Shown in pieces: positions 55,427 to 64,000 of a stretch of 64,000 nucleotides of DNA (position 1 is its first letter; the number at the start of each line of letters is the position of its first letter). The stretch is taken from contig NZ_JTDW01000001.1 in NCBI RefSeq assembly GCF_000943565.1, forward strand, positions 124,001-188,000, written 5' to 3'. The stretch is from Neotamlana sedimentorum. Its GTDB lineage: Bacteria > Bacteroidota > Bacteroidia > Flavobacteriales > Flavobacteriaceae. The translations under genes were made by a program, and so were the position numbers. The notes beneath the pieces were generated by a model. The model was not told where the DNA came from and ran no database searches. It saw only the letters and a list, made by a program, of their open reading frames with translations.

Positions 55427-58400
55427 TTAAAAGTTAAATCCGGCTTTAAAACCAATACTTCTTGTGGTTGCGTAACTCATATCTTCTACACCATTTACAA
55501 AGCCGTTACCTTGTACAGCAAGTTGCTCGGGATCGAAATGTGGGTTTTCGGTTATCGCAAAAAGGTTGTTGCCAACTAAGCTTAGTTTTACATCCATACC
55601 TTCTTTTAGCCCAAAAAAGCCATTGTTTAAATTAAATGTATAACCAACGGCAAATTGTCTTAATTTTAAAAATGAAGCGTCGTAAACATTGTTTTCTTCA
55701 TGGTTACGATCGTAAAATTGGCGGTAATAACTTTCGGCGGTAATAGCAACTGTATTTGGTTCGCCTGTGTTTATATTTACACCTTCTGCTATAATGCCTT
55801 CTGTTGGCCTGTAGCTGGTTTCTACAAGTTGACCACCAACATTACCAAGAGCGCTTGTTCGCGATACTATTTCACCACCCTGTCTCCAATCGAAAAGAAA
55901 ATTAAGATTCCAGTTTTTATAGGTGAAATTGTTATTCCAACCAAGTATGAAATCAGGATTATAGTTGCCTAATTTCTTTAGGTTGTTATCGGCAATGTAA
56001 TTACCGTTATCGTCTATAACAAAATCGCCATCGTCGTTACGTTGGTAGCCAGTTCCGTAAAAATCACCTATGCGTCCGCCTTCTTCTACTTGAAACCAAA
56101 CGGTTTGGTTCGCACTGTCGTAAATTCTACTGTATGCTAGAGTTAGTCGGCCATCCGCTTGCGGTAAATCTTGAATTACAGATCGGTTCGATGCAAAATT
56201 TAGGGTGCTATTCCAACTAAAATTATCGTTTTGAATTGGTGAGAAGCCCAGGATAATTTCAACACCTTGTGTGTTTACTTTTCCTCCGTTAACCACTTGC
56301 TGATTGTAACCAGACGAAATGGCAATAGGCAATGAGATAATCTGGTCGGTAGTTGTGGCGTTGTAATAGGTAAAATCGAATCGTAACTTATTATTAAAAA
56401 ATCGTAAATCGGTACCTAATTCGTACGAAGTAATATGTTCTGGTTTTAAGTTAGAATTAGAAATAAAATCTTGGTTGCTAAATGTTGGTTGACTATCGAA
56501 AGGGGTTTGCGAGACAAAGGCACTAGAGGTTTGATAAGCGCTAGTGTCGTTACCAACTTGAGCAATACTGGCTCTAAATTTAGCGAAAGAAATAGATTCT
56601 GGAAACTCAAAAATATTCGATAAAATTAAACCTGAAGAAATTGACGGATAGAAAAAGGAGCTATTATCTGCCGAAAATGGCGTCGCCAATGCACTCGACC
56701 AATCGTTACGTGCTGTAATATCTAAAAATAGAAAATCTTTATATCCTAATTTAGCAATTCCGTAAAGTGAGTTTATTCGTTTTTCGCTTTTAAATTGAAA
56801 GACCTCAATAGGTGAAGCTGCGTTATTTAGGTTGAAAATTCCGGGTTGTGCTAAACTTACCGTTTGCGATTGTTTGTTTGATGCGGTTTGATTTAAGCGA
56901 TTACCGCCAAAATAAACATCGACCGAAACATCGCTAAAATTATTTTTATAGTTGAGTAAAAAATCGGTGTTTACTTCTCTAAACATAACATCGTGTTCGG
57001 CATAAGCACCATTTTGAAAACGATTGCTACTATATGCACGACGTAATGTTCTGGTTTCACTACTATAATCTAACCCAGAACGAACGGTAAGACTTAATTT
57101 TGGTGAGATATTTTGTTTTAAAGCGAGATTACCAAAAACTCTATCGCGATTAAAAGCGTTGGTGTTTTCGTTAAGGATAAAATACGGATTATCGAAAAAT
57201 GTATAGTTAAACGAATATTGTTGAACATCTTCTAATCCAGGTTGCCAATAATTTTTAAGGTTGTTAATGTTTAATGATCGTGGTCCCCAAGCAACTAAAG
57301 AATAATTGGCATTTTCGCTACCATATCCGTTCGATGGTCTGTTATCGCTACTAGAATTAATATAACTTATTGCGGCGTTAACCTCGGTTTTTTCGGTTGG
57401 TTTAAAGTTAAGCTTGGTGTTAATGGTTTGTCTATCTAAATTAACACCAGGAATAATAGCTTCACTTCTTAAATCGGTGAAAGATAGTCTGTAATTACCT
57501 GTTTCGAATCCATTAGCAATAGACAGATTGTTTATAGTTGTAATTCCAGTTTGATAAAATTCTTTTAAATTATCTGGTTGCGAAACAAAAGGTGTCGCTG
57601 TAATATCTAAATCTGAATATAAAGCGGTATCTCCACCACGTACAACAGTACCGTTTGCAAGTTGTACAGGACTATCGAATTGCGGAATAAGCAAGCCGCT
57701 GTCTAAACGTGGTCCCCAAGAATAGGTAATGTTGTCGTTAATACCACCACCAAGACCATCAACATATTCAAATTGTCCGGAGTTTCCTTGTCCGTAACTA
57801 TTTTGAAAATCGGGAAGTTTAAAAGCTGTATCAACAAAAATAGACGTGTTGTAGCTAATACCAAGTCCTTTAGCATTGATTCCATTTTTGGTTTCAATAA
57901 CAATGACACCATTTGATGCTCTTGTGCCATAAAGCGCCGCAGCACTTGGTCCTTTTAAAACGGTAACCGATGAAATATCGTCTGGATTTACTTCCATGGC
58001 GCCATTTCCAAAGTCAATTTCTTGAAAACCAGCTGCAGCTTCGTTAGTAAAGTTAAAAACAGTTTCGTTATTAATTGGAACGCCATCGACCACAAAAAGC
58101 GGATTGTTGTTAGAAAATGATGCCTCGCCTCGTATAGTGATTTTAGACGACGAACCTATTCCGGTTGCACCTTGTGTAACGGTTACACCAGCAAGCTTAC
58201 CTTGTAAATTATCTAGAAAATTTACCGTTTTTACTGTAGTTAGTTTTTTAGAACTTATGGCTTGTACAGCGTAACCCAATTCTTTGGTGTCGCGCTCTAA
58301 ACCTAAAGCAGTAACAACAACTTCGTCGAGAGCTGAAGAATCTTCTAAAAAAGATATATTAATTGTTGTTTGTTCGCCAACAATAACGGTTTCAGTTTTA

Positions 58401-58621
58401 TATCCTAGAAACGAAAAAATAAGTTGGTCTTGTTTGTTAGAAACAACGATGCTGTACGTACCATCATCATTAGTTGTTGTTCCTTTTCCGCTAGAACTTA
58501 TAATATTCGCAAACGGAACCGGTTGTTGGGTATTGGCATCTGTAACTATACCAGAAACAGTAATTTGTGCATTGCCAAAAAAACACAGCATTGTTATAAT
58601 GCAAGTGTAAAAGTACTTCAT
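55427..58621 (-). CDS. SusC/RagA-type TonB-dependent transporter
   Basis: 1064 residues. Signal peptide to about 18, carboxypeptidase-like domain to about 95, TonB box-like LDEVVVTALG near 98-107, plug with VTVLKGPSAAALYGTRASNG near 220-239, barrel ending GFKAGFNF. Paired with SusD 10 bp downstream. No sigma/anti-sigma pair or glycoside hydrolase adjoins it, so polysaccharide use is not indicated; substrate unknown. Confidence 0.93.
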   Translation of the reverse strand: MKYFYTCIITMLCFFGNAQITVSGIVTDANTQQPVPFANIISSSGKGTTTNDDGTYSIVVSNKQDQLIFSFLGYKTETVIVGEQTTINISFLEDSSALDEVVVTALGLERDTKELGYAVQAISSKKLTTVKTVNFLDNLQGKLAGVTVTQGATGIGSSSKITIRGEASFSNNNPLFVVDGVPINNETVFNFTNEAAAGFQEIDFGNGAMEVNPDDISSVTVLKGPSAAALYGTRASNGVIVIETKNGINAKGLGISYNTSIFVDTAFKLPDFQNSYGQGNSGQFEYVDGLGGGINDNITYSWGPRLDSGLLIPQFDSPVQLANGTVVRGGDTALYSDLDITATPFVSQPDNLKEFYQTGITTINNLSIANGFETGNYRLSFTDLRSEAIIPGVNLDRQTINTKLNFKPTEKTEVNAAISYINSSSDNRPSNGYGSENANYSLVAWGPRSLNINNLKNYWQPGLEDVQQYSFNYTFFDNPYFILNENTNAFNRDRVFGNLALKQNISPKLSLTVRSGLDYSSETRTLRRAYSSNRFQNGAYAEHDVMFREVNTDFLLNYKNNFSDVSVDVYFGGNRLNQTASNKQSQTVSLAQPGIFNLNNAASPIEVFQFKSEKRINSLYGIAKLGYKDFLFLDITARNDWSSALATPFSADNSSFFYPSISSGLILSNIFEFPESISFAKFRASIAQVGNDTSAYQTSSAFVSQTPFDSQPTFSNQDFISNSNLKPEHITSYELGTDLRFFNNKLRFDFTYYNATTTDQIISLPIAISSGYNQQVVNGGKVNTQGVEIILGFSPIQNDNFSWNSTLNFASNRSVIQDLPQADGRLTLAYSRIYDSANQTVWFQVEEGGRIGDFYGTGYQRNDDGDFVIDDNGNYIADNNLKKLGNYNPDFILGWNNNFTYKNWNLNFLFDWRQGGEIVSRTSALGNVGGQLVETSYRPTEGIIAEGVNINTGEPNTVAITAESYYRQFYDRNHEENNVYDASFLKLRQFAVGYTFNLNNGFFGLKEGMDVKLSLVGNNLFAITENPHFDPEQLAVQGNGFVNGVEDMSYATTRSIGFKAGFNF

Positions 58622-58698
58622 ATATTGCTTCCACTAACGTGGATTATTATTAGTTTTTTAGTTTGAATTAAGGAGGTTTTTATTGGTTTTAAAATTGT

Positions 58699-59379
58699 TT
58701 AGTTGGAAAGTATAACAGGAGAGCCTTTGTTAAACAGTTTGCTTACACCAAATAGGCTATGGTGCATTTTGTTTGGTGAGAAAATGTGTTTTGTAAGCCT
58801 TACGAGCTTAGAAAATAATCGTTTTAAAGATTTGGGTAACAGTCTGGATGATTTTAAGGCCATTATAATATCCTCTGAAGAATCAATATCAGACAAGGGT
58901 TCTAAAAGTGAAAACTCCAGATTTTTAGATGTTAAATCGCAAATGAAATTTTGCTTGAGTGTTTTTGTTTCCCAAGGTAAGGCTGCAAAGGATTCTTTAT
59001 CAAAATCCTTTTTATTAAAACTCATTAAATAAAAGCCGCCATCTGTTGATGGCCCTAAAACGCAAGATTTGTTTTGAAGGCGACTTGAAGCTTTTTTAAG
59101 AATTCGTGTATTGATGTGCGGAATGTCGCTACCAATGGTGATAACATTTTGAAAGCCTTTCTCAAAAACTGAAGCTATGGCATTCGAAAATCGCTCGCCA
59201 AAGTTTATGCCGTTTTGTTGGCTTTCTGGAAAATGAAAATATGGTAGCCCGGTTTTTTGTACTGTTTTAAGTGTTTTGGCCTCAATAATATTAAAAAATT
59301 CCGCAGAAGTTATCACCTTAGTGTGTAATAACTTTTTAGCAGAGTTAGTAAAAATTAATATGGCCGTTCGTTGTTTCAT
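58699..59379 (-). CDS. Transferase-1 (DUF2064, CofC-like) paralogue, copy B
   Basis: 226 residues. It keeps TIGSDIP, GPSTDGGFYLM and LSDIDSSEDI of the DUF2064 family, but the N-terminal nucleotide signature (VKTRL in copy A at 50674) is replaced by LLHTKVITSA, and a basic C-terminal tail of about 40 residues is added. It may be a non-catalytic partner of copy A. It starts 5 bp after the ArsS stop. Confidence 0.8.
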   Translation of the reverse strand: MKQRTAILIFTNSAKKLLHTKVITSAEFFNIIEAKTLKTVQKTGLPYFHFPESQQNGINFGERFSNAIASVFEKGFQNVITIGSDIPHINTRILKKASSRLQNKSCVLGPSTDGGFYLMSFNKKDFDKESFAALPWETKTLKQNFICDLTSKNLEFSLLEPLSDIDSSEDIIMALKSSRLLPKSLKRLFSKLVRLTKHIFSPNKMHHSLFGVSKLFNKGSPVILSN

Positions 59380-59384
59380 TTATA

Positions 59385-60440
59385 TTAAGCTACGCTTCCT
59401 TGGCAACTACTTCCTGCTCCAGCAGTACAGCCGTAACAGTGTTGCGAAATTACAATTTTTCTTCCTTCTAGTAGTTCTTCGTTATATTCGGATATATGTT
59501 TGACTTTGCTATTAATCGGCAACGCCAACATTTGATTAAAATCGCAATCGTATAAATAGCCATCCCAACTTATAGAAAGGGTGTTGGTACACATAACATT
59601 TGCAACAGCAGAAGGGTTGTAAGCTTCGACGAGTTGATACATGTAGTCTTCGTAATTTTCAGATGCAATAAGAAAATCTAAAAATCGAGCTATTGGTAAA
59701 TTGGTAATGGCAAACAAGTTATGAAATTGAATGCTAAAATCGTCCATTAAAGCCTTTTTAAAATCTTTTTCCATTGAAGCTTGGTCGCCAGGTAAAAATG
59801 CACCCGACGGATTGTAAACCAAATCTAATCGTAAATCGCTACCAGGCATACCATATCCTACGACATTAAGTTCTTGCAATGCTTTAATAGATTTGTCGAA
59901 AACGCCATTACCGCGCTGTTTGTCGGTTTTTCCACGAGTCCAATGCGGCATAGAACTTACGACATGAACATTATGCTTTTTAAAAAACTGAGGTAAATCG
60001 TAATATTTTTTGTTAGCTCGAATAATGGTAAGGTTGGAGCGCACAATAAAGTCTTTAATACCGGCTTTGGCAGCTTCTTCTACAAACCATCTAAAATCAG
60101 GATTCATTTCTGGAGCGCCTCCTGTTAAATCTAAAGTATGTGCGCCTGTGTTTTTAATAACGTCTAGGCATTGCTGCATAGTTTCTTTCGTCATTATTTC
60201 CTTTCGGTCTGGACCAGCATCAACGTGGCAATGGTCGCAAACTTGGTTGCACATATAGCCAACATTAATTTGTAATATTTCTAGTTTTTTTGCTTTAAGC
60301 GGAAACTGATTGGTTTCGGCAATCTTATCTTTAAACGTTGGTAGTTCGCCACTTTTAAAAATACCATTCGATAAAATTTCTAACTGTCTGTTACTTTGTG
60401 CTAAGTCGCTTTCGCGTTTTTTTAGGGATTTGGTTACCAT
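59385..60440 (-). CDS. arsS: Arsenosugar biosynthesis radical SAM protein ArsS
   Basis: 351 residues. The radical SAM cluster is C64-xxx-C68-xx-C71 (CNQVCDHC). The C-terminal Cys-rich domain ends HCYGCTAGAGSSC with C335, C338 and C346; relatives sometimes use selenocysteine there, but here all are Cys. ArsS from cyanobacteria makes 5'-deoxy-5'-dimethylarsinoyl-adenosine from dimethylarsenite and SAM. It lies between the CMD gene (57 bp) and transferase-1 copy B (5 bp). Confidence 0.92.
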   Translation of the reverse strand: MVTKSLKKRESDLAQSNRQLEILSNGIFKSGELPTFKDKIAETNQFPLKAKKLEILQINVGYMCNQVCDHCHVDAGPDRKEIMTKETMQQCLDVIKNTGAHTLDLTGGAPEMNPDFRWFVEEAAKAGIKDFIVRSNLTIIRANKKYYDLPQFFKKHNVHVVSSMPHWTRGKTDKQRGNGVFDKSIKALQELNVVGYGMPGSDLRLDLVYNPSGAFLPGDQASMEKDFKKALMDDFSIQFHNLFAITNLPIARFLDFLIASENYEDYMYQLVEAYNPSAVANVMCTNTLSISWDGYLYDCDFNQMLALPINSKVKHISEYNEELLEGRKIVISQHCYGCTAGAGSSCQGSVA

Positions 60441-60497
60441 TAAATCGTTATCTTGTTTTGTGTATCTACGAAATTAGCTGGTTATAAGTTTTATAAT

Positions 60498-60833
60498 TTA
60501 CCCATCTAATTTGTTTACTTTGTTCATCATTTGAACCCCATGAACTAAAGTTGCTCCGCTTTTAATGGCTGCACCTACATGTATAGCTTCCATCATTTCC
60601 TCTTTGGTTACGCCACGTTGTAAGCCATCTTTGGTATAAGCATCAATGCAATACGGGCATTGTTCGGTATGAGCAACGGCTAAAGCTATAAGCGATTTTT
60701 CGCGAGCAGTTAAGGCGCCTTCTTCAAATACTTTGCCGTAGTACTCGAAAAATTTGTTGCCAAGTTCCTCGCTCCAATCTGTAATTTTTCCAAATTTTCT
60801 TAAGTCCGCGGGGTCGTAATATGTTTTTGACAT
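60498..60833 (-). CDS. Arsenosugar-associated peroxidase-like (CMD/AhpD-type) protein
   Basis: 111 residues from Met 60833; the ORF extends to 60905 but the family begins SKTYYDPADL. The AhpD-like core has CPYC (C59/C62) in LAVAHTEQCPYCIDAYT. It is related to carboxymuconolactone decarboxylase and probably has thiol-dependent peroxidase or arsenic-reducing activity. It is the first gene of the cluster, after a terminator. A near-match -7 (AAACTTTG, one mismatch) lies upstream. Confidence 0.88.
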   Translation of the reverse strand: MSKTYYDPADLRKFGKITDWSEELGNKFFEYYGKVFEEGALTAREKSLIALAVAHTEQCPYCIDAYTKDGLQRGVTKEEMMEAIHVGAAIKSGATLVHGVQMMNKVNKLDG

Positions 60834-60903
60834 TTTCGAAATATTTTTTACTAAATATAAAAATGTATATGACAATAGGTCGCAAAGTTTAAAAATTCTT
60901 AAC

Positions 60904-60936
60904 AAAAAGGTTCGATTTTATATCGAACCTTTTTTA
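60904..60936 (-). terminator. Terminator between acyl-CoA dehydrogenase and arsenosugar cluster
   Basis: AGGTTCGAT (60908-60916) pairs with ATCGAACCT (60922-60930), loop TTTAT, flanked by A-run and T-run, so it works in both directions. It isolates the arsS cluster from the upstream acyl-CoA dehydrogenase gene. Confidence 0.88.
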
Positions 60937-60968
60937 TTTGCTTGTTATTTAAGTGTTTATGTGTTGGG

Positions 60969-62111
60969 CTAATTTCTTAATAAACTTCTGGAAATTACAA
61001 TTTTTTGAATTTCACTGGTGCCTTCGTAAATCTGGGTAATTTTAGCATCTCGCATTAATCGTTCTACGTGGTATTCTTTTACAAAACCATTACCACCATG
61101 AATTTGCACAGCTTCAACTGTATGTTCCATGGCAACTTTGCTGGCGTATAATTTAGCCATGGCGCTCGATGTATCGTAGCTTGTACCTTGGTCTTTATCG
61201 AAAGCAGATTTCATAACTAACATTCTGGCGGCTTCAATATCGGTATACATATCGGCCAATTTAAAAGCAATGGCTTGATGATTACTTATTTCGGTGCCAA
61301 AAGCTTTACGTTCCTTGCTGTATTTTAAGGCTAATTCGTAAGCTCCCGAAGCAATACCTAAAGCTTGTGCGGCAATACCAATGCGTCCTCCAGATAATGT
61401 TTTCATGGCAAATTTAAATCCAAAACCATCATCTCCAATTCTATTTTCTTTAGGTACTTTTACATCGTTAAATTGTAGGGTATGGGTATCGCTTCCGCGG
61501 ATTCCTAGCTTGTCTTCTTTTGGACCAACATGGAAACCTTCCATGCTTTTTTCAACAATAAATACGTTAATTCCTTTGTGACCTTTATCTTTATCGGTTT
61601 GGGCAATAACTAAATAAATATCGGCTCTTCCGCCATTTGTAATCCAGTTTTTAGTGCCGTTTATTACGTAATGGTCGCCATTATCTATTGCTGTTGTTTT
61701 TTGCGAAGTCGCATCGCTTCCAGCTTCGGGCTCGCTTAAACAGAAGGCGCCAACATATTCTCCTGTCGCTAATTTGGTTAAATATTTTTGCTTTTGTGCT
61801 TCGGTGCCATAAGCTTCTAACCCATAACAAACCAACGAGTTGTTTACCGAAACAATTACAGAAGCAGAAGCATCTATTTTCGATAATTCTTCCATAATTA
61901 ATACATACGAAATCGTATCCATTCCACTGCCGCCGTATTTTGGGTCTACCATTATGCCTAAAAAACCAAGGTCCCCCATTTTTTTTACCAACGCCGATGG
62001 GAATTCTTGTTTGTTGTCTCGTTCTATAACTCCTGGTAGTAACTCGGTTTGTGCAAAATCGCGAGCCGCATCGCGTATTAATTTATGTTCTTCGGTAAGT
62101 TTAAAATTCAT
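60969..62111 (-). CDS. Acyl-CoA dehydrogenase
   Basis: 380 residues from Met 62111; the ORF extends to 62153, adding 14 residues not typical for the family. Signatures AFCLSEPEAGSDATS near 131-145 (FAD/substrate) and the C-terminal catalytic Glu in IYEGTSEIQK are present. It oxidises acyl-CoA, passing electrons to ETF; short-chain or branched-chain specificity is likely by size. It is monocistronic, ending at a strong terminator. Confidence 0.93.
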   Translation of the reverse strand: MNFKLTEEHKLIRDAARDFAQTELLPGVIERDNKQEFPSALVKKMGDLGFLGIMVDPKYGGSGMDTISYVLIMEELSKIDASASVIVSVNNSLVCYGLEAYGTEAQKQKYLTKLATGEYVGAFCLSEPEAGSDATSQKTTAIDNGDHYVINGTKNWITNGGRADIYLVIAQTDKDKGHKGINVFIVEKSMEGFHVGPKEDKLGIRGSDTHTLQFNDVKVPKENRIGDDGFGFKFAMKTLSGGRIGIAAQALGIASGAYELALKYSKERKAFGTEISNHQAIAFKLADMYTDIEAARMLVMKSAFDKDQGTSYDTSSAMAKLYASKVAMEHTVEAVQIHGGNGFVKEYHVERLMRDAKITQIYEGTSEIQKIVISRSLLRN

Positions 62112-62292
62112 TTTTCGTAATATTTCGTTTAGTTTATTAGGGATTTTTTTCAAATATAGTTTTTTGATGTGAATTTGTCAATGAGAATATCTTTTTTACT
62201 AGTTTTTTGACTGGAGAAATAAACTATTGATTTTTCAAAATTTATCTCTCTTAAAAATAACACAAAATTAATCTTAAAGATTTTTAGTTTTT

Positions 62293-62300
62293 TATATTTG
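62293..62300 (+). promoter_or_regulatory. -7 promoter element of the amino-acid dehydrogenase gene
   Basis: TATATTTG matches TAnnTTTG about 110 bp before the start codon at 62412. No good -33 was found, so only the -7 element is claimed. The rest of the 300-bp gap (62112-62411) shows no further clear element. Confidence 0.45.
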
Positions 62301-62411
62301 TTACCTTACAATTAAATCGTTTTGTTATGACACAGCTTTAGCTACAATTTATTTTCAATTCAGTCTTCCCCGAATATAAATTTTAGTTTAAACCAAGTCA
62401 TAATTATAACA

Positions 62412-63638
62412 ATGAAAACATTACTTAAAAAGTACGAGAATAAGGAACCCGAAATCGTTTTTAACTGGAAAGACGCCGAAACCGAAGCCGAAGGATGGGT
62501 GGTAATAAACTCTTTACGAGGTGGAGCAGCTGGTGGAGGAACACGCATGCGATTGGGGCTGGATGTTAACGAAGTTTTATCGTTAGCAAAAACCATGGAA
62601 ATTAAATTCACCGTTTCTGGTCCTGCAATTGGAGGTGCAAAATCGGGTATAAATTTTAATCCACAAGATCCAAGAAAAAAAGGCGTATTAGAGCGCTGGT
62701 ATAAAGTGGTTTCTCCCTTATTGAAAAGTTATTACGGTACGGGTGGCGATTTAAATGTAGACGAAATTCACGAAGTTATTCCAATAACCGAACAAAGTGG
62801 TGTTTGGCACCCGCAAGAAGGTGTTTTTAACGGACATTTTAAACCTACTGAAGCCGATAAAATAAATCGCATTGGTCAATTACGTCATGGAGTTATCAAA
62901 GTTATTGAAAACCCAGAATTTTCACCTAATGTGGCAAGAAAATATACGGTAGCCGATATGATAACTGGTTATGGTGTTGCCGAAGCCGTAAAGCAATATT
63001 ATAGTATTTATGGTGGGAATATAGTAGGTAAACGAGCTGTGATTCAAGGGTTTGGAAATGTTGGTTCGGCAGCAGCTTTTTATTTGTCGCAAATGGGAGC
63101 TAAAATAGTTGGAATTATTGATGTAGTTGGTGGTTTAATAAATGAAGATGGATTTTCGTTCGAAGAAATAACCGAACTATTTTTAAATAAGTCAGGAAAT
63201 ACATTAAATGCTGAAAATTTAATACCTTTCGACGAAATTAATGAGAAAATTTGGGGATTAAATACCGAAATTTTTGCACCTTGTGCAGCATCTCGATTAA
63301 TTACAAAACATCAAATAAATACAATGATAAATAGTGGGTTAGAAGTAGTTTCTTGCGGAGCAAATGTACCGTTTGCCGATAAAGAAATTTTCTTTGGCCC
63401 TATTATGGAATATACCGACGATCGTGTAAGTTTAATTCCCGATTTTATATCAAATTGCGGAATGGCTAGAGTTTTTGCTTATTTTATGGAACGTAAAGTA
63501 CAAATGACAGACGAGGCTATTTTTAACGATACCTCTAGCATTATAAAATCGGCGTTACAGAATATTCACAAAAAAAATAAATTAAAATCAAAAATAAGTG
63601 CAACAGCTTTCGAAATTGCACTAAACCAACTTATTTAA
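62412..63638 (+). CDS. Glu/Leu/Phe/Val dehydrogenase family enzyme
   Basis: 408 residues. The Gly-rich substrate loop [11 protein letters not shown] and catalytic-Lys segment [13 protein letters not shown] lie in the first domain. [12 protein letters not shown] follows, and the NAD site [13 protein letters not shown] is near 215-227. It deaminates an amino acid such as Glu or Leu with NAD(P). Specificity is not clear. It precedes nhaB by 10 bp. Confidence 0.92.
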   Translation: MKTLLKKYENKEPEIVFNWKDAETEAEGWVVINSLRGGAAGGGTRMRLGLDVNEVLSLAKTMEIKFTVSGPAIGGAKSGINFNPQDPRKKGVLERWYKVVSPLLKSYYGTGGDLNVDEIHEVIPITEQSGVWHPQEGVFNGHFKPTEADKINRIGQLRHGVIKVIENPEFSPNVARKYTVADMITGYGVAEAVKQYYSIYGGNIVGKRAVIQGFGNVGSAAAFYLSQMGAKIVGIIDVVGGLINEDGFSFEEITELFLNKSGNTLNAENLIPFDEINEKIWGLNTEIFAPCAASRLITKHQINTMINSGLEVVSCGANVPFADKEIFFGPIMEYTDDRVSLIPDFISNCGMARVFAYFMERKVQMTDEAIFNDTSSIIKSALQNIHKKNKLKSKISATAFEIALNQLI

Positions 63639-63648
63639 ATTTTTCACT

Positions 63649-64000
63649 ATGTTAAAATATTTTTTAGGAAGTAGTCCAAAGTGGTTTAAATTGACCATGA
63701 TTAGTTTTTTAATTTTCAACGTATTTTCGTTTTACGTTTTAGGTAAAACTGTAACCTCGTGGTTGTTTATAGCCGAATTTATTTTCACCTTAGCTATGGC
63801 TTTAAAGTGTTATCCGTTGCAATCGGGTGGTTTGTTGGCTATCGAGGTTATTGCACTTGGTTTAACATCACCACATAATGCCTACCACGAAGTAGACCAA
63901 AACTTAGAAGTAGTTTTACTTTTAGTGTTTATGGTGGCAGGTATTTACTTTATGAAACCGCTATTAATGTTTATTTTTAGTAAAGTGTTTACTAAAATAA
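63649..64000 (+). CDS. nhaB: NhaB sodium/proton antiporter, 3' end outside window
   Basis: 117 residues are visible; the frame is open at the window end. The start [17 protein letters not shown] and the stretch [20 protein letters not shown] match the NhaB N-terminus, with three helices visible. It exchanges Na+ for H+ at the inner membrane. It starts 10 bp after the dehydrogenase stop, probably cotranscribed. Confidence 0.85.
   Translation, partial: MLKYFLGSSPKWFKLTMISFLIFNVFSFYVLGKTVTSWLFIAEFIFTLAMALKCYPLQSGGLLAIEVIALGLTSPHNAYHEVDQNLEVVLLLVFMVAGIYFMKPLLMFIFSKVFTKI

Noticed and set aside
62327-62341. Four-codon ORF (MTQL) before the amino-acid dehydrogenase
   Set aside because: Too short to distinguish from chance, with no regulatory codon pattern.

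Overview
The window is AT-rich chromosomal DNA from a bacterium of the Bacteroidota, almost certainly family Flavobacteriaceae. The evidence is SusC/SusD and TonB-dependent receptors with carboxypeptidase-like N-terminal domains, Bacteroidota-type promoters (TTTG, about 18 bp, TAnnTTTG), mevalonate-pathway genes, a short arginine decarboxylase beside a deoxyhypusine-synthase homologue, and typical flavobacterial lipoprotein signals. I saw no rRNA, tRNA, CRISPR array, insertion sequence or prophage.

Layout. 1-7.3 kb: the 3' part of a GAF-domain gene, then an iron-starvation module (Fur-type regulator, a small CxCxxCxC protein, flavodoxin, PepSY membrane protein, siderophore-type TonB receptor) with two related operator-like sequences. 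7.3-16.9 kb: an HD-domain/Pycsar-effector-like membrane protein, msrB-msrA, a 1234-residue lipoprotein joining a metallophosphatase, an unannotated kinase-like segment and a beta-barrel, a thioredoxin, and housekeeping oxidoreductases. 16.9-21.6 kb: DUF1697, mvaD, mevalonate kinase, a UbiA prenyltransferase and an RsuA-type pseudouridine synthase whose catalytic Asp is missing. 21.6-27.3 kb: a polyamine operon (speA, speB, DHS-like) behind a strong promoter and a 50-codon leader ORF, followed by small acidic proteins and an RMD1/DUF155 protein, closed by a strong terminator. 27.3-35.2 kb (minus strand): hydrolase, GT-C mannosyltransferase-like protein, two GT2 enzymes, a MORN-like protein, a polyferredoxin membrane protein and an FAD/NAD reductase. 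35.4-40.1 kb (plus): DUF547, an outer-membrane protein, a GH113-like lipoprotein, another lipoprotein and an Omp85 protein. 40-44.4 kb: pyruvate carboxylase and a PPP-type phosphoesterase.

44.4-60.8 kb is one long co-directional minus-strand cluster. I read it as an arsenosugar (rSAM/selenodomain-type) biosynthesis locus: peroxidase-like CMD protein, ArsS radical SAM enzyme, two CofC-like transferase-1 proteins, SusC/SusD, sodium symporter, degenerate metallophosphoesterase, rhodanese, purine nucleoside phosphorylase, MFS transporter, sterol-desaturase-like hydroxylase, DUF547 lipoprotein and transferase 2 (GT2). The gene content suggests a route from S-adenosyl-derived arsenonucleoside through phosphorolysis and sugar activation to a glycosylated, possibly lipid-linked, product. 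No ArsM methyltransferase is in the window. The window ends with an acyl-CoA dehydrogenase, a Glu/Leu-type amino-acid dehydrogenase and the start of nhaB.

Intergenic DNA carries three copies (20.5, 21.7, 29.5 kb) of a structured repeat of about 100 bp with conserved ends and variable stems, plus one copy each of two shorter palindromic repeats.
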